From Calliopsis andreniformis (taxonomy: Eukaryota; Arthropoda; Insecta; Hymenoptera; Andrenidae): a stretch of 64,000 nucleotides of DNA. Below, piece after piece: positions 27,882 through 42,720 of the stretch. The stretch covers positions 744,001 through 808,000 of the forward strand of contig NW_027480546.1 in NCBI RefSeq assembly GCF_051401765.1, read 5' to 3'. Under the pieces are notes generated by a model. The model saw only the letters and a program-made list of their open reading frames with translations. It ran no database searches and was not told the origin of the DNA. The first letter of the stretch is position 1. Each line of letters opens with the position of its first letter. A program made the position numbers and the translations under genes.

Positions 27882-28946
27882 ATGTTGATCCTAATAATCA
27901 TACTAACAACCATAATAATCATAGTGATCATCATAATAACTACAATAATCATAATAATCGTAATTGTAATGTTAATAAGCATAGCAATAATCCCAATAAT
28001 CATAGTAACCATAATAATCTTAATGATGATCATAATATCCATGATAATTATACCAAGATCCGTAATAATCATAATAATCATAATAATAACCATAATGGGT
28101 TCGGAAATAATCATAATATACATTATACTAGCCATATCAACCATAATAGTCATAATAGCCATAATAATCATAATAGTCGTAATAATAACAATAATGAACT
28201 AGGAAATAATCGTAATAATCATAATAATAGTCATAATAGCCATATAAATCACAATAGCCGTAATAATCAGAATGGTGATCATAATAATCATACTAACAAC
28301 CATAATGATCATAGTAATCAACATAATAAACAGAATAGTCATGAAAATAATCTTAATAATGGTTATTATTAACGTAATAACCATAATCACCTTAATAACC
28401 ATAATGATCTCAATGATGACAATAATATTCATCATAATTATACTAAGACAAATAATAATCAGAGTAATCATAATATTAAACAAAATAAGCTTTGAAATAA
28501 TCATAATAACCTTTATACTAGCCATAGTAACCATAGTAATCATAATAACTAGAATAATCATAATAGTCATAATAATCGCAATAACCATAATGATCTTAAT
28601 GATGATCATGATATTCATCATAATTATACCAAGATCCATAATAAGCATAGTAACCATAATAATAAACATAATAAGCTTCGAAATAATCATAATAACCGTT
28701 ATACTAGCCATAGTAACCATAATAATCATAATAAACATAATAATCATAATAATTATAGTAATAACCATAATAAGCTTTGAAATAACCATAATAACCGTTA
28801 TACTAGCCATAGTAACCATAATAATCATAATAACTATAATAATCATAATAGTGATAATAATAACCGTAATAAACTTGGAAATAATCATATTTATCATTAT
28901 AATAGCTGTAATAACCATAAAAATCATAATAGCCATAATAATCTGA
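27882..28946. repeat. Monomer 29, 1065 bp, S subfamily
   Basis: Copy of monomer 17 at offset 12,052. Confidence 0.85.
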
Positions 28947-29993
28947 ATGTTGATCCTAATAATCATACTAACAACCATAATAATCATAGTGATCATAATA
29001 ATAATTACAATAATCATAATAATCGTAATTGTAATGTTAATGAGCATAGCAATAATCACAATAATCATAGTAACCATAATAATCTTAATGATGATCATAA
29101 TATCCATGATAATTATACCAAGATCCGTAATAATCATAATAATCATAATAATAACCCTAATGTGTTCGGAAATAATCATAATATACATTATACTTGCCAT
29201 AACAACCATAATAGTCATAATAGCCATAATTATCACAATAGTCGTAATAATAACAATAATAAACTTGGAAATAATGGTAATAATCATTGTAATAGTCATA
29301 ATAGCCATAAAAATCACAATAGCCATAATAATCAGAATGGTGAGCATAATAATCATACTAGTAACCATAATGATCATGGTAGTCATCATAATAAACAGAA
29401 TAGTCGTGGAAATAATCTTAATAATGATTGTTATTAACGTAATAACCATAATAATCTTAATGATGACCATAATATACATCATAATTATACTAAGACAAAT
29501 AATAATCAGAGTAATCATAATAATAAACATAATAAGCTTTGAAATAATAATAATAACATTTATACTAGCCATAATAACCATAATAATCATAATAACTAGA
29601 ATAATCATAATAGTCATAATAATCGCAATAACCATAATGATCTTAATGATGATCATGATATTCATCATAATTATACCAAGATCCATAATAAGCATAGTAA
29701 CCATAATAATAAACATAATAAGCTTTGAAATAATCATAATAACCGTTATACTAGCCATAGTAACCATAATAATCATAATAACCATAATAATCATAATAAC
29801 TATAGTAATAACCATAATAAGCTTTGAAATAATCATAATAACCGTTATACTAGCCATAGTAACCATAATAATCATAATAACTATAATAATCATAATAGTG
29901 ATAATAATAACCGTAATAAACTTGGAAATAATCATATTTATCATTATAATAGCTATAATAACCATAAAAATCATAGTAGCCATAATAATCTGA
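28947..29993. repeat. Monomer 30, 1047 bp, T subfamily
   Basis: Copy of monomer 18 at offset 12,052; no difference noticed. Confidence 0.85.
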
Positions 29994-31058
29994 ATGTTGA
30001 TCCTAATAATCATACTAACAACCATAATAATCATAGTGATCATCATAATAATTACAATAATCATAATAATCGTAATTGTAATGTTAATGACCATATCAAT
30101 AATCACAATAATCATAGTAACCATAATAATCTTAACGATGATCATAATATCGATGATAATTATACCAAGATCCGTAATAATCATAATAATCATAATAATA
30201 ACCCTAATGTGTTCGGAAATAATCATAATATACATTATACTTGCCATAACAACCATAATAGTCATAATAGCCATAATAATCATAATAGTCGTAATAATAA
30301 CAATAATAAACTTGGAAATAATGGTAATAATCATTATAATAGTCATAATAGCCATAAAAATCACAATGGCCATAATAATCAGAATGGTGATCATAATAAT
30401 CATACTAGCAACCATAATGATCATGGTAGTCATCATAATAAACACAATAGTCATGGAAATAATCTTAATAACCATTATTATTAACGTAATAACCATAATC
30501 ATCGTAATAACCGTAATGATCTTAATGATGACCATAATATTCATCATAATTATACCTAGACATATAATAATCAGAATAATCATAATAATAAACATAATAA
30601 GCTTTGAAATACTCATAATAACCTTCATACTAGCCATAATAACCATAATAATCATAATAACTAGAGTAATCATAATAGTCATAATAATCGCAATAACCAT
30701 AATGATCTTAATGATGATCATTATATTCATCATAATTATACCAAGATCCATAATAATCATAGTAACCATAATAATAAACATAATAAGCTTTGAAATAATC
30801 ATAATAACCGTTATACTAGCCATAGAAGCCATAATAATCATAATAAACATAATCATCATAATAATTATATTAATAACCATAATAAGCTTGGAAATAATCA
30901 TCATAAGTATTATACTAGCCATAATAATCATAATAATCATAATAACTATAATAATCATAATAGTCATAATAATAACCATAATAAACTTGGAAATAACCGT
31001 ATTTATCATTATCATAGCTATAATAACCATAAAAATCATAATAGCCATAATAATCTGA
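29994..31058. repeat. Monomer 31, 1065 bp, T subfamily
   Basis: Copy of monomer 19 at offset 12,052. Confidence 0.85.
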
Positions 31059-32114
31059 ATGTTGATCCTAATAATCATACTAACAACCATAATAATCATA
31101 GTGATCATCATAATAACTACAATAATCATAATAATCGTAATTGAAATGTTAATAAGCATAGCAATAATCACAATAATCATAGTAACCATAATAATCTTAA
31201 TGATGATCATAATATCCATGATAATTATAGCAAGATCCGTAATAATCATCATAATCATAATAATAACCATAATGGGTTCGGAAATAATCATAATATACAT
31301 TATACTAGCCATAACAACCATAATAGTCATAATAGCCATAATAATCATAATAGTCATAATAATAACAATAATGAACTTGGAAACAATCGTAATAATCATT
31401 ATAATAGTCATAATAGCCATAAAAATCACAATAGCCATAATAATCAGAATGGTGATCATAATAATCATACTAACAACCATGATGATCATAGTAATCATCA
31501 TAATAAACAGAATAGTCATGGAAATAATCTTTATAACCGTTATTATTAACGTAATAACCATAATCACTTTAATAACCATAATGATCTCAATGATGACCAT
31601 AATATTCATCATAATTATACTAAGACAAATAATAATCAGAGTAATCATAATAATAAACATAATAAGCTTTGAAATAATCATAATAACCTTTATACTAGCC
31701 ATAATAACCATAATAATCATAATAACTAGAATAATCATAATAGTCATAATAATCGCAATAACCATAATGATCTTAATGATGATCATGATATTCATCATAA
31801 TTAAACCAAGATCCATAATAAGCATAGTAACCATAATAATATACATAATAAGCTTTGAAATAATCATAATAACCGTTATACTAGCCATAGTAACCATAAT
31901 AATCATAATAACCATAATAATCTTAATAATTATAGTATTAACCATAATAAGCTTGGAAATAACCATAATAAGCATTATACTAGCCATAATAATCATAATA
32001 ACTATAATAATCATAGTAGTCATAATAATAACCATAATAAACTTGGAAATAGTCATATTTAACATTATAATAGCAATAATAGCCATAAAAATCATAATAG
32101 CCATAATAATCTGA
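31059..32114. repeat. Monomer 32, 1056 bp, S subfamily
   Basis: Copy of monomer 20, sharing AGTCATAATAATAAC near 31,355. Confidence 0.85.
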
Positions 32115-33179
32115 ATGTTGATCATAATAATCATACTAACAGCCATAATAGTCATAGTGATCATCATAATAACTACAATAATCATAATAATCTTAATTGT
32201 AATGTTAATAAGCATAGCAATAATCACAATAATCATAGTAACCATAATAATCTTAATGATGATCATAATATCCATGATAATTATACCAAGATCCGTAATA
32301 ATCATAATAATCATAATAATAACCATAATGGGTTCGGACATAACCATAATATACATTATACTAGCCATAACAACCATAATAGTCATAATAGCCATAATAA
32401 TCATAATAGTCGTAATAATAACAATAATGAACTAGGAAATAATCGTAATAATCATAATAATAGTCATAATAGCCATATAAATCACAATAGCCGTAATAAT
32501 CAGAATGGTGATCATAATAATCATACTAACAACCATAATGATCATAGTAATCAACATAATAAACAGAATAGTCATGGAAATAATCTTAATAATGGTTATT
32601 ATTTACGTAATAACCATAATCACCTTAATAACCATAATGATCTCAATGACGACAATAATATTCATCATAATTATACTAAGACAAATAATAATCAGAGTAA
32701 TCATAATATTAAACAAAATAAGCTTTGAAATAATCATAATAACCTTTATACTAGCCATAGTAACCATAGTAATCGTAATAACTAGAATAATCACAATAGT
32801 CACAATAATCGCAATAACCATAATGATCTTAATGATGATCATGATATTCATCATAATTATACCAAGATCCATAATAAGCATAGTAACCATAATAATAAAC
32901 ATCATAAGCTTCGAAATAATCATAATAACCGTTATACTAGCCATAGTAACCATAATAATCATAATAACCATAATCATCATAATAATTATATTAATAAACA
33001 TAATAAGCTTGGAAATAATCATCATAGGTATTATACTAGCCACAATAATCATAGTAATCATAATAACTATAATAATCATAATAGTCATAATAATAACCAT
33101 AATAAACTTGGAAATAATCATATTTATCATTATAATAGCAATAATAACCATAAAAATCATAATAGCCATAATAATCTGA
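32115..33179. repeat. Monomer 33, 1065 bp, S subfamily (GGACAT form)
   Basis: Copy of monomer 21 with private AATCGTAATAACTAG near 32,773. Confidence 0.85.
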
Positions 33180-34235
33180 ATGTTGATCCTAATAATCATA
33201 CTAACAACCATGATAATCATAGTGATTATCATAATAACTACAATAATCATAATAATCGTAATTGTAATGTTAATAAGCATAGCAATAATCACAATAATCA
33301 TAGTAACCATAATAATCTTAATGATGATCATAATATCCATGATAATTATACCAAGATCCGTAATAATCATCATAATCATAATAATAACCATAGTGGGTTC
33401 GGAAATAATCATAATATACATTATACTAGCCATAACAACCATAATAGTCATAATAGCCATAATAATCATAATAGTCGTAATAATAACAATAATGAACTAG
33501 GAAATAATCGTAATAATCATTATAATAGCCATAATAGCCATAAAAATCACAATAGCCATAATAATCAGAATGGTGATCATAATAATCATACTAACAACCA
33601 TGATGATCATAGTAATCATCATAATAAACAGAATAGTCATGGAAATAATCTTTATAACCGTTATTATTAACGTAATAACCATAATCACCTTAATAACCAT
33701 AATGATCTCAATGATGACCATAATATTCATCATAATTATACTAAGACAAATAATAATCAGAGTAATCATAATAATAAACATAATAAGCTTTGAAATAATC
33801 ATAATAACCTTTATACTAGCCATAATAACCATAATAATCATAATAACTAGAATAATCATAATAGTCATAATAATCGCAATAACCATAATAATCTTAATGA
33901 TGATCATGATATTCATCATAATTAAACCAAGATCCATAATAAGCATAGTAACCATAATAATATACATAATAAGCTTTGAAATAATCATAATAACCGTTAT
34001 ACTAGCCATAGTAACCATAATAATCATAATAACCATAATAATCTTAATAATTATAGTATTAACCATAATAAGCTTGGAAATAACCATAATAAGCATTATA
34101 CTAGCCATAATAATCATAATAACTATAATAATCATAGTAGTCATAATAATAACCATAATAAACTTGGAAATAGTCATATTTAACATTATAATAGCAATAA
34201 TAGCCATAAAAATCATAATAGCCATAATAATCTGA
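33180..34235. repeat. Monomer 34, 1056 bp, S subfamily
   Basis: Copy of monomer 22 at offset 12,052. Confidence 0.85.
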
Positions 34236-35301
34236 ATGTTGATCATAATAATCATACTAACAGCCATAATAGTCATAGTGATCATCATAATAACTACAAT
34301 AATCATAATAATCGTAATTGTAATGTTAATAAGCATAGCAATAATCACGATAATCATAGTAACCATAATAATCTTAATGATGATCATAATATCCATGATA
34401 ATTATACCAAGATCCGTAATAATCATAATAATCATAATAATAACCATAATGGGTTCGGACATAACCATAATATACATTATACTAGCCATAACAACCATAA
34501 TAGTCATAATAGCCATAATAATCATAATAGTCGTAATAATAACAATAATGAACTAGGAAATAATCGTAATAATCATAATAATAGTCATAATAGCCATATA
34601 AATCACAATAGCCGTAATAATCAGAATGGTGATCATAATAATCATACTAACAACCATAATGATCATAGTAATCAACATAATAAACAGAATAGTCATTGGA
34701 AATAATCTTAATAATGGTTATTATTAACGTAATAACCATAATCACCTTAATAACCATAATGATCTCAATGATGACAATAATATTCATCATAATTATACTA
34801 AGACAAATAATAATCAGAGTAATCATAATATTAAACAAAATAAGCTTTGAAATAATCATAATAACCTTTATACTAGCCATAGTAACCATAGTAATCATAA
34901 TAACTAGAATAATCATAATAGTCATAATAATCGCAATAACCATAATGATCTTAATGATGATCATGATATTCATCATAATTATACCAAGATCCATAATAAG
35001 CATAGTAACCATAATAATAAACATAATAAGCTTCGAAATAATCATAATAACCGTTATACTAGCCATAGTAACCATAATAATCATAATAACCATAATCATC
35101 ATAATAATTATATTAATAAACATAATAAGCTTGGAAATAATCGTCATAGGTATTATACTAGCCATAATAATCATAATAATCATAATAACTATAATAATCA
35201 TAATAGTCATAATAATAACCATAATAAACTTGGAAATAATCATATTTATCATTATAATAGCAATAATAACCATAAAAATCATAATAGCCATAATAATCTG
35301 A
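34236..35301. repeat. Monomer 35, 1066 bp, S subfamily, one-base insertion
   Basis: GTCATTGGAAATAATC near 34,696. Its full length is the likely parent form of monomers 39 and 43. Private AATCGTCATAGG near 35,142. Confidence 0.84.
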
Positions 35302-36366
35302 ATGTTGATCCTAATAATCATACTAACAACCATGATAATCATAGTGATTATCATAATAACTACAATAATCATAATAATCGTAATTGTAATGTTAATAAGC
35401 ATAGCAATAATCACAATAATCATAGTAACCATAATAATCTTAATGATGATCATAATATCCATGATAATTATACCAAGATCCGTAATAATCATAATAATCA
35501 TAATAATAACCATAATGGGTCCGGAAATAACCATAATATACTTTATACTAGCCATAACAACCATAATAGTCATAATAGCCATAATAATCATAATAGTCGT
35601 AATAATAACAATAATGAACTAGGAAATAATCGTAATAATCATAATAATAGTCATAATAGCCATATAAATCACAATAGCCATAATAATCAGAATGGTGATC
35701 ATAATAATCATACTAACAACCATAATGATCATAGTAATCATCATAATAAACAGAATAGTCATGGAAATAATCTTAATAACCATTATTATTAACGTAATAA
35801 CCATAATCATCGTAATAACCGTAATGATCTTAATGATGACCATAATATTCATCATAATTATACCTAGACATATAATAATCAGAATAATCATAATAATAAA
35901 CATAATAAGCTTTGAAATACTCATAATAACCTTCATACTAGCCATAATAACCATAATAATCATAATAACTAGAGTAATCATAATAGTCATAATAATCGCA
36001 ATAACCATAATGATCTTAATGATGATCATTATATTCATCATAATTATACCAAGATCCATAATAATCATAGTAACCATAATAATAAACATAATAAGCTTTG
36101 AAATAATCATAATAACCGTTATACTAGCCATAGAAGCCATAATAATCATAATAAACATAATCATCATAATAATTATATTAATAACCATAATAAGCTTGGA
36201 AATAATCATCATAAGTATTATACTAGCCATAATAATCATAATAATCATAATAACTATAATAATCATAATAGTCATAATAATAACCATAATAAACTTGGAA
36301 ATAACCGTATTTATCATTATCATAGCTATAATAACCATAAAAATCATAATAGCCATAATAATCTGA
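35302..36366. repeat. Monomer 36, 1065 bp, P subfamily (D copy 1, position 1)
   Basis: P-type head joined to a monomer-19 type tail (AAATACTCATAATAACC, ATAGAAGCCATAATAATC). The same composite occurs in monomers 40, 44 and 48, so the fusion predates amplification of block D. Confidence 0.84.
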
Positions 36367-37421
36367 ATGTTGATCCTAATAATCATACTAACAACCATAA
36401 TAATCATAGTGATCATCATAATAACTACAATAATCATAATAATCGTAATTGAAATGTTAATAAGCATAGCAATAATCACAATTAATATAGTAACCATAAT
36501 AATCTTAATGATGATCATAATATCCATGATAATTATACCAAGATCCGTAATAATCATCATAATCATAATAATAACCATAATGGGTTCGGAAATAATCATA
36601 ATATACATTATACTAGCCATAACAACCATAATAGTCATGATAGCCATAATAATCATAATAGTCGTAATAATAACAATAATGAACTAGGAAATAACCGTAA
36701 TAATCATTATAATAGTCATAATAGCCATAAAAATCACAATAGCCATAATAATCAGAATGGTGATCATAATAATCATACTAACAACCATGATGATCATAGT
36801 AATCATCATAATAAACAGAATAGTCATGGAAATAATCTTTATAACCGTTATTATTAACGTAATAACCATAATCACCTTAATAACCATAATGATCTCAATG
36901 ATAACCATAATTTTCATCATAATTATACTAAGACAAATAATAATCAGAGTAATCATAATAATAAACATAATAAGCTTTGAAATAATCATAATAACCTTTA
37001 TACTAGCCATAATAACCATAATAATCATAATAACTAGAATAATCATAATAGTCATAATAATCGCAATAACCATAATGATCTTAATGATGATCATGATATT
37101 CATCATAATTAAACCAAGATCCATAATAAGCATAGTAACCATAATAATATACATAATAAGCTTTGAAATAATCATAATAACCGTTATACTAGCCATAGTA
37201 CCATAATAATCATAATAACCATAATAATCTTAATAATTATAGTATTCACCATAATAAGCTTGGAAATAACCATAATAAGCATTATACTAGCCATAATAGT
37301 CATAATAACTATAATAATCATAGTAGTCATAATAATAACCATAATAAACTTGGAAATAGTCATATTTGACATTATAATAGCAATAATAGCCATAAAAATC
37401 ATAATAGCCATAATAATCTGA
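36367..37421. repeat. Monomer 37, 1055 bp, S subfamily (D copy 1, position 2)
   Basis: One-base deletion in GTACCATAATAATC near 37,200. Private CAATTAATATAGTAACC near 36,480. AACCATAATTTTCATC near 36,905 is shared with monomers 41 and 49. Confidence 0.84.
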
Positions 37422-38477
37422 ATGTTGATCCTAATAATCATACTAACAACCATGATAATCATAGTGATTATCATAATAACTACAATAATCATAATAATCG
37501 TAATTGTAATGTTAATAAGCATAGCAATAATCACAATATTCATAGTAACCATAATAATCTTAATGATGATCATAATATCCACGATAATTATACCAAGATC
37601 CGTAATAATCATAATAATCATAATAATAACCATAATGGGTCCGGCAATAACCATAATATACTTTATACTAGCCATAACAACCATAATAGTCATAATAGCC
37701 ATAATAATCGTAATAGTCGTAATAATAACAATAATGAACTAGGAAATAATCGTAATAATCATTATAATAGCCATAATAGCCATAAAAATCACAATAGCCA
37801 TAATAATCAGAATGGTGATCATAATAATCATACTAACAACCATAATGATCATAGTAATCATCATAATAAACAGAATAGTCATGGAAATAATCTTTATAAC
37901 CGTTATTATTAACGTAATAACCATAATCACCTTAATAACCATAATGATCTCAATGATGACCATAATATTCATCATAATTATACTAAGACAAATAATAATC
38001 AGAGTAATCATAATAATAAACATAATAAGCTTTGAAATAATCATAATAACCTTTATACTAGCCATAATAACCATAATAATCATAATAACTAGAATAATCA
38101 TAATAGTCATAATAATCGCAATAACCATAATGATCTTAATGATGATCATGATATTCATCATAATTAAACCAAGATCCATAATAAGCATAGTAACCATAAT
38201 AATATACATAATAAGCTTTGAAATAATCATAATAACCGTTATACTAGCCATAGTAACCATAATAATCATAATAACCATAATAATCTTAATAATTATAGTA
38301 TTAACCATAATAAGCTTGGAAATAACCATAATAAGCATTATACTAGCCATAATAATCATAATAACTATAATAATCATAGTAGTCATAATAATAACCATAA
38401 TAAACTTGGAAATAGTCATATTTAACATTATAATAGCAATAATAGCCATAAAAATCATAATAGCCATAATAATCTGA
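37422..38477. repeat. Monomer 38, 1056 bp, P subfamily (D copy 1, position 3)
   Basis: CACAATATTCATAGTAACC and CCACGATAATTATACC, as in monomer 42. Private GGGTCCGGCAAT near 37,640. The tail is of monomer-7 type. Confidence 0.84.
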
Positions 38478-39543
38478 ATGTTGATCATAATAATCATACT
38501 AACAGCCATAATAGTCATAGTGACCATCATAATAACTACAATAATCATAATAATCGTAATTGTAATGTTAATAAGCATAGCAATAATCACGATAATCATA
38601 GTAACCATAATAATCTTAATGATGATCATAATATCCATGATAATTATACCAAGATCCGTAATAATCATAATAATCATAATAATAACCATAATGGGTTCGG
38701 ACATAACCATAATATACATTATACTAGCCATAACAACCATAATAGTCATAATAGCCATAATAATCATAATAGTCGTAATAATAACAATAATGAACTAGGA
38801 AATAATCGTAATAATCATAATAATAGTCATAATAGCCATATAAATCACAATAGCCGTAATAATCAGAATGGTGATCATAATAATCATACTAACAACCATA
38901 ATGATCATAGTAATCAACATAATAAACAGAATAGTCATTGGAAATAATCTTAATAATGGTTATTATTAACGTAATAACCATAATCACCTTAATAACCATA
39001 ATGATCTCAATGATGACAATAATATTCATCATAATTATACTAAGACAAATAATAATCAGAGTAATCATAATATTAAACAAAATAAGCTTTGAAATAATCA
39101 TAATAACCTTTATACTAGCCATAGTAACCATAGTAATCATAATAACTAGAATAATCATAATAGTCATAATAATCGCAATAACCATAATGATCTTAATGAT
39201 GATCATGATATTCATCATAATTATACCAAGATCCATAATAAGCATAGTAACCATAATAATAAACATAATAAGCTTCGAAATAATCATAATAACCGTTATA
39301 CTAGCCATAGTAACCATAATAATCATAATAACCATAATCATCATAATAATTATATTAATAAACATAATAAGCTTGGAAATAATCATCATAGGTATTATAC
39401 TAGCCATAATAATCATAATAATCATAATAACTATAATAATCATAATAGTCATAATAATAACCATAATAAACTTGGAAATAATCATATTTATCATTATAAT
39501 AGCAATAATAACCATAAAAATCATAATAGCCATAATAATCTGA
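38478..39543. repeat. Monomer 39, 1066 bp, S subfamily (GGACAT form; D copy 1, position 4)
   Basis: Carries the inserted T near 38,939. AGTGACCATCATAATAAC is shared with monomer 43. Confidence 0.84.
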
Positions 39544-40608
39544 ATGTTGATCCTAATAATCATACTAACAACCATGATAATCATGGTGATTATCATAATA
39601 ACTACAATAATCATAATAATCGTAATTGTAATGTTAATAAGCATAGCAATAATCACAATAATCATAGTAACCATAATAATCTTAATGATGATCATAAGAT
39701 CCATGATAATTATACCAAGATCCGTAATAATTATAATAATCATAGTAATAACCATAATGGGTCCGGAAATAACCATAATATACTTTATACTAGCCATAAC
39801 AACCATAATAGTCATAATAGCCATAATAATCATAATAGTCGTAATAATAACAATAATGAACTAGGAAATAATCGTAATAATCATAATAATAGTCATAATA
39901 GCCATATAAATCACAATAGCCATAATAATCAGAATGGTGATCATAATAATCATACTAACAACCATAATGATCATAGTAATCATCATAATAAACAGAATAG
40001 TCATGGAAATAATCTTAATAACCATTATTATTAACGTAATAACCATAATCATCGTAATAACCGTAATGATCTTAATGATGACCATAATATTCATCATAAT
40101 TATACCTAGACATATAATAATCAGAATAATCATAATAATAAACATAATAAGCTTTGAAATACTCATAATAACCTTCATACTAGCCATAAGAACCATAATA
40201 ATCATAATAACTAGAGTAATCATAATAGTCATAATAATCGCAATAACCATAATGATCTTAATGATGATCATTATATTCATCATAATTATACCAAGATCCA
40301 TAATAATCATAGTAACCATAATAATAAACATAATAAGCTTTGAAATAATCATAATAACCGTTATACTAGCCATAGAAGCCATAATAATCATAATAAACAT
40401 AATCATCATAATAATTATATTAATAACCATAATAAGCTTGGAAATAATCATCATAAGTATTATACTAGCCATAATAATCATAATAATCATAATAACTATA
40501 ATAATCATAATAGTCATAATAATAACCATAATAAACTTGGTAATAACCGTATTTATCATTATCATAGCTATAATAACCATAAAAATCATAATAGCCATAA
40601 TAATCTGA
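39544..40608. repeat. Monomer 40, 1065 bp, P subfamily (D copy 2, position 1)
   Basis: CATAAGATCCATGATAATT near 39,697 is shared with monomer 44. Private CATGGTGATTATC near 39,582. Confidence 0.84.
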
Positions 40609-41664
40609 ATGTTGATCCTAATAATCATACTAACAACCATAATAATCATAGTGATCATCATAATAACTACAATAATGCATAATAATCGTAATTGAAATGT
40701 TAATAAGCATAGCAATAATCACAATAATCATAGTAACCATAATAATCTTAATGATGATCATAATATCCATGATAATTATACCAAGATCCGTAATAATCAT
40801 CATAATCATAATAATAACCATAATGGGTTCGGAAATAATCATAATATACATTATACTAGCCATAACAACCATAATAGTCATGATAGCCATAATAATCATA
40901 ATAGTCGTAATAATAACAATAATGAACTAGGAAATAACCGTAATAATCATTATAATAGTCATAATAGCCATAAAAATCACAATAGCCATAATAATCAGAA
41001 TGGTGATCATAATAATCATACTAACAACCATGATGATCATAGTAATCATCATAATAAACAGAATAGTCATGGAAATAATCTTTATAACCGTTATTATTAA
41101 CGTAATAACCATAATCACCTTAATAACCATAATGATCTCAATGATAACCATAATTTTCATCATAATTATACTAAGACAAATAATAATCAGAGTAATCATA
41201 ATAATAAACATAATAAGCTTTGAAATAATCATAATAACCTTTATACTAGCCATAATAACCATAATAATCATAATAACTAGAATAATCATAATAGTCATAA
41301 TAATCGCAATAACCATAATGATCTTAATGATGATCATGATATTCATCATAATTAAACCAAGATCCATAATAAGCATAGTAACCATAATAATATACATAAT
41401 AAGCTTTGAAATAATCATAATAACCGTTATACTAGCCATAGTACCATAATAATCATAATAACCATAATAATCTTAATAATTATAGTATTCACCATAATAA
41501 GCTTGGAAATAACCATAATAAGCATTATACTAGCCATAATAGTCATAATAACTATAATAATCATAGTAGTCATAATAATAACCATAATAAACTTGGAAAT
41601 AGTCATATTTGACATTATAATAGCAATAATAGCCATAAAAATCATAATAGCCATAATAATCTGA
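40609..41664. repeat. Monomer 41, 1056 bp, S subfamily (D copy 2, position 2)
   Basis: Carries the lineage deletion GTACCAT near 41,441 and a private one-base insertion (AATAATGCATAATAATCG near 40,677). The two offset each other in length but not in frame between them. Confidence 0.85.
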
Positions 41665-42720
41665 ATGTTGATCCTAATAATCATACTAACAACCATGATA
41701 ATCATAGTGATTATCATAATAACTACAATAATCATAATAATCGTAATTGTAATGTTAATAAGCATAGCAATAATCACAATATTCATAGTAACCATAATAA
41801 TCTTAATGATGATCATAATATCCACGATAATTATACCAAGATCCGTAATAATCATAATAATCATAATAATAACCATAATGGGTCCGGAAATAACCATAAT
41901 ATACTTTATACTAGCCATAACAACCATAATAGTCATAATAGCCATAATAATCATAATAGTCGTAATAATAACAATAATGAACTAGGAAATAATCGTAATA
42001 ATCATTATAATAGCCATAATAGCCATAAAAATCACAATAGCCATAATAATCAGAATGGTGATCATAATAATCATACTAACAACCATGATGATCATAGTAA
42101 TCATCATAATAAACAGAATAGTCATGGAAATAATCTTTATAACCGTTATTATTAACGTAATAACCATAATCACCTTAATAACCATAATGATCTCAATGAT
42201 GACCATAATATTCATCATAATTATACTAAGACAAATAATAATCAGAGTAATCATAATAATAAACATAATAAGCTTTGAAATAATCATAATAACCTTTATA
42301 CTAGCCATAATAACCATAATAATCATAATAACTAGAATAATCATAATAGTCATAATAATCGCAATAACCATAATGATCTTAATGATGATCATGATATTCA
42401 TCATAATTAAACCAAGATCCATAATAAGCATAGTAACCATAATAATATACATAATAAGCTTTGAAATAATCATAATAACCGTTATACTAGCCATAGTAAC
42501 CATAATAATCATAATAACCATAATAATCTTAATAATTATAGTATTAACCATAATAAGCTTGGAAATAACCATAATAAGCATTATACTAGCCATAATAATC
42601 ATAATAACTATAATAATCATAGTAGTCATAATAATAACCATAATAAACTTGGAAATAGTCATATTTAACATTATAATAGCAATAATAGCCATAAAAATCA
42701 TAATAGCCATAATAATCTGA
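41665..42720. repeat. Monomer 42, 1056 bp, P subfamily (D copy 2, position 3)
   Basis: Copy of monomer 38 at offset 4,243. Confidence 0.84.

Larger units (their letters stand above)
16895..28946. repeat. HOR block B, 12,052-bp higher-order repeat copy
   Basis: Twelve landmark intervals (1047, 1065, 1056, 1065, 1056, 1066, 1155, 1065, 948, 309, 1155, 1065) separate monomer 18 from its near-identical counterpart, monomer 30. The flanking monomers 17 and 29 also match at 12,052 bp. Compared with block A, this copy has lost one 1,065-bp monomer through the hybrid at 26,727. It also carries a hybrid monomer at 22,184 in place of several block-A monomers. Confidence 0.85.
28947..35301. repeat. HOR block C, start of the next 12-kb HOR copy, truncated by block D
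   Basis: Monomers 30-34 repeat monomers 18-22 at exactly 12,052 bp with only a few base differences seen, for example 20,292 (CAATAATA against CCATAATA), 22,432 (CTATCC against CTAGCC) and 32,775 (ATCGTAAT against ATCATAAT). Monomer 35 keeps the block-B type head but has a different tail, and from 35,302 the four-monomer HOR takes over. Confidence 0.8.

Noticed and set aside
16147..32404. Paired 1,401-codon - strand frames as a duplicated giant membrane protein gene
   Set aside because: Hydrophobic Met/Ile repeats follow from ATG/ATT alternation. The two frames are copies within a 12,052-bp HOR, and blocks A, D and E interrupt the same frame freely.
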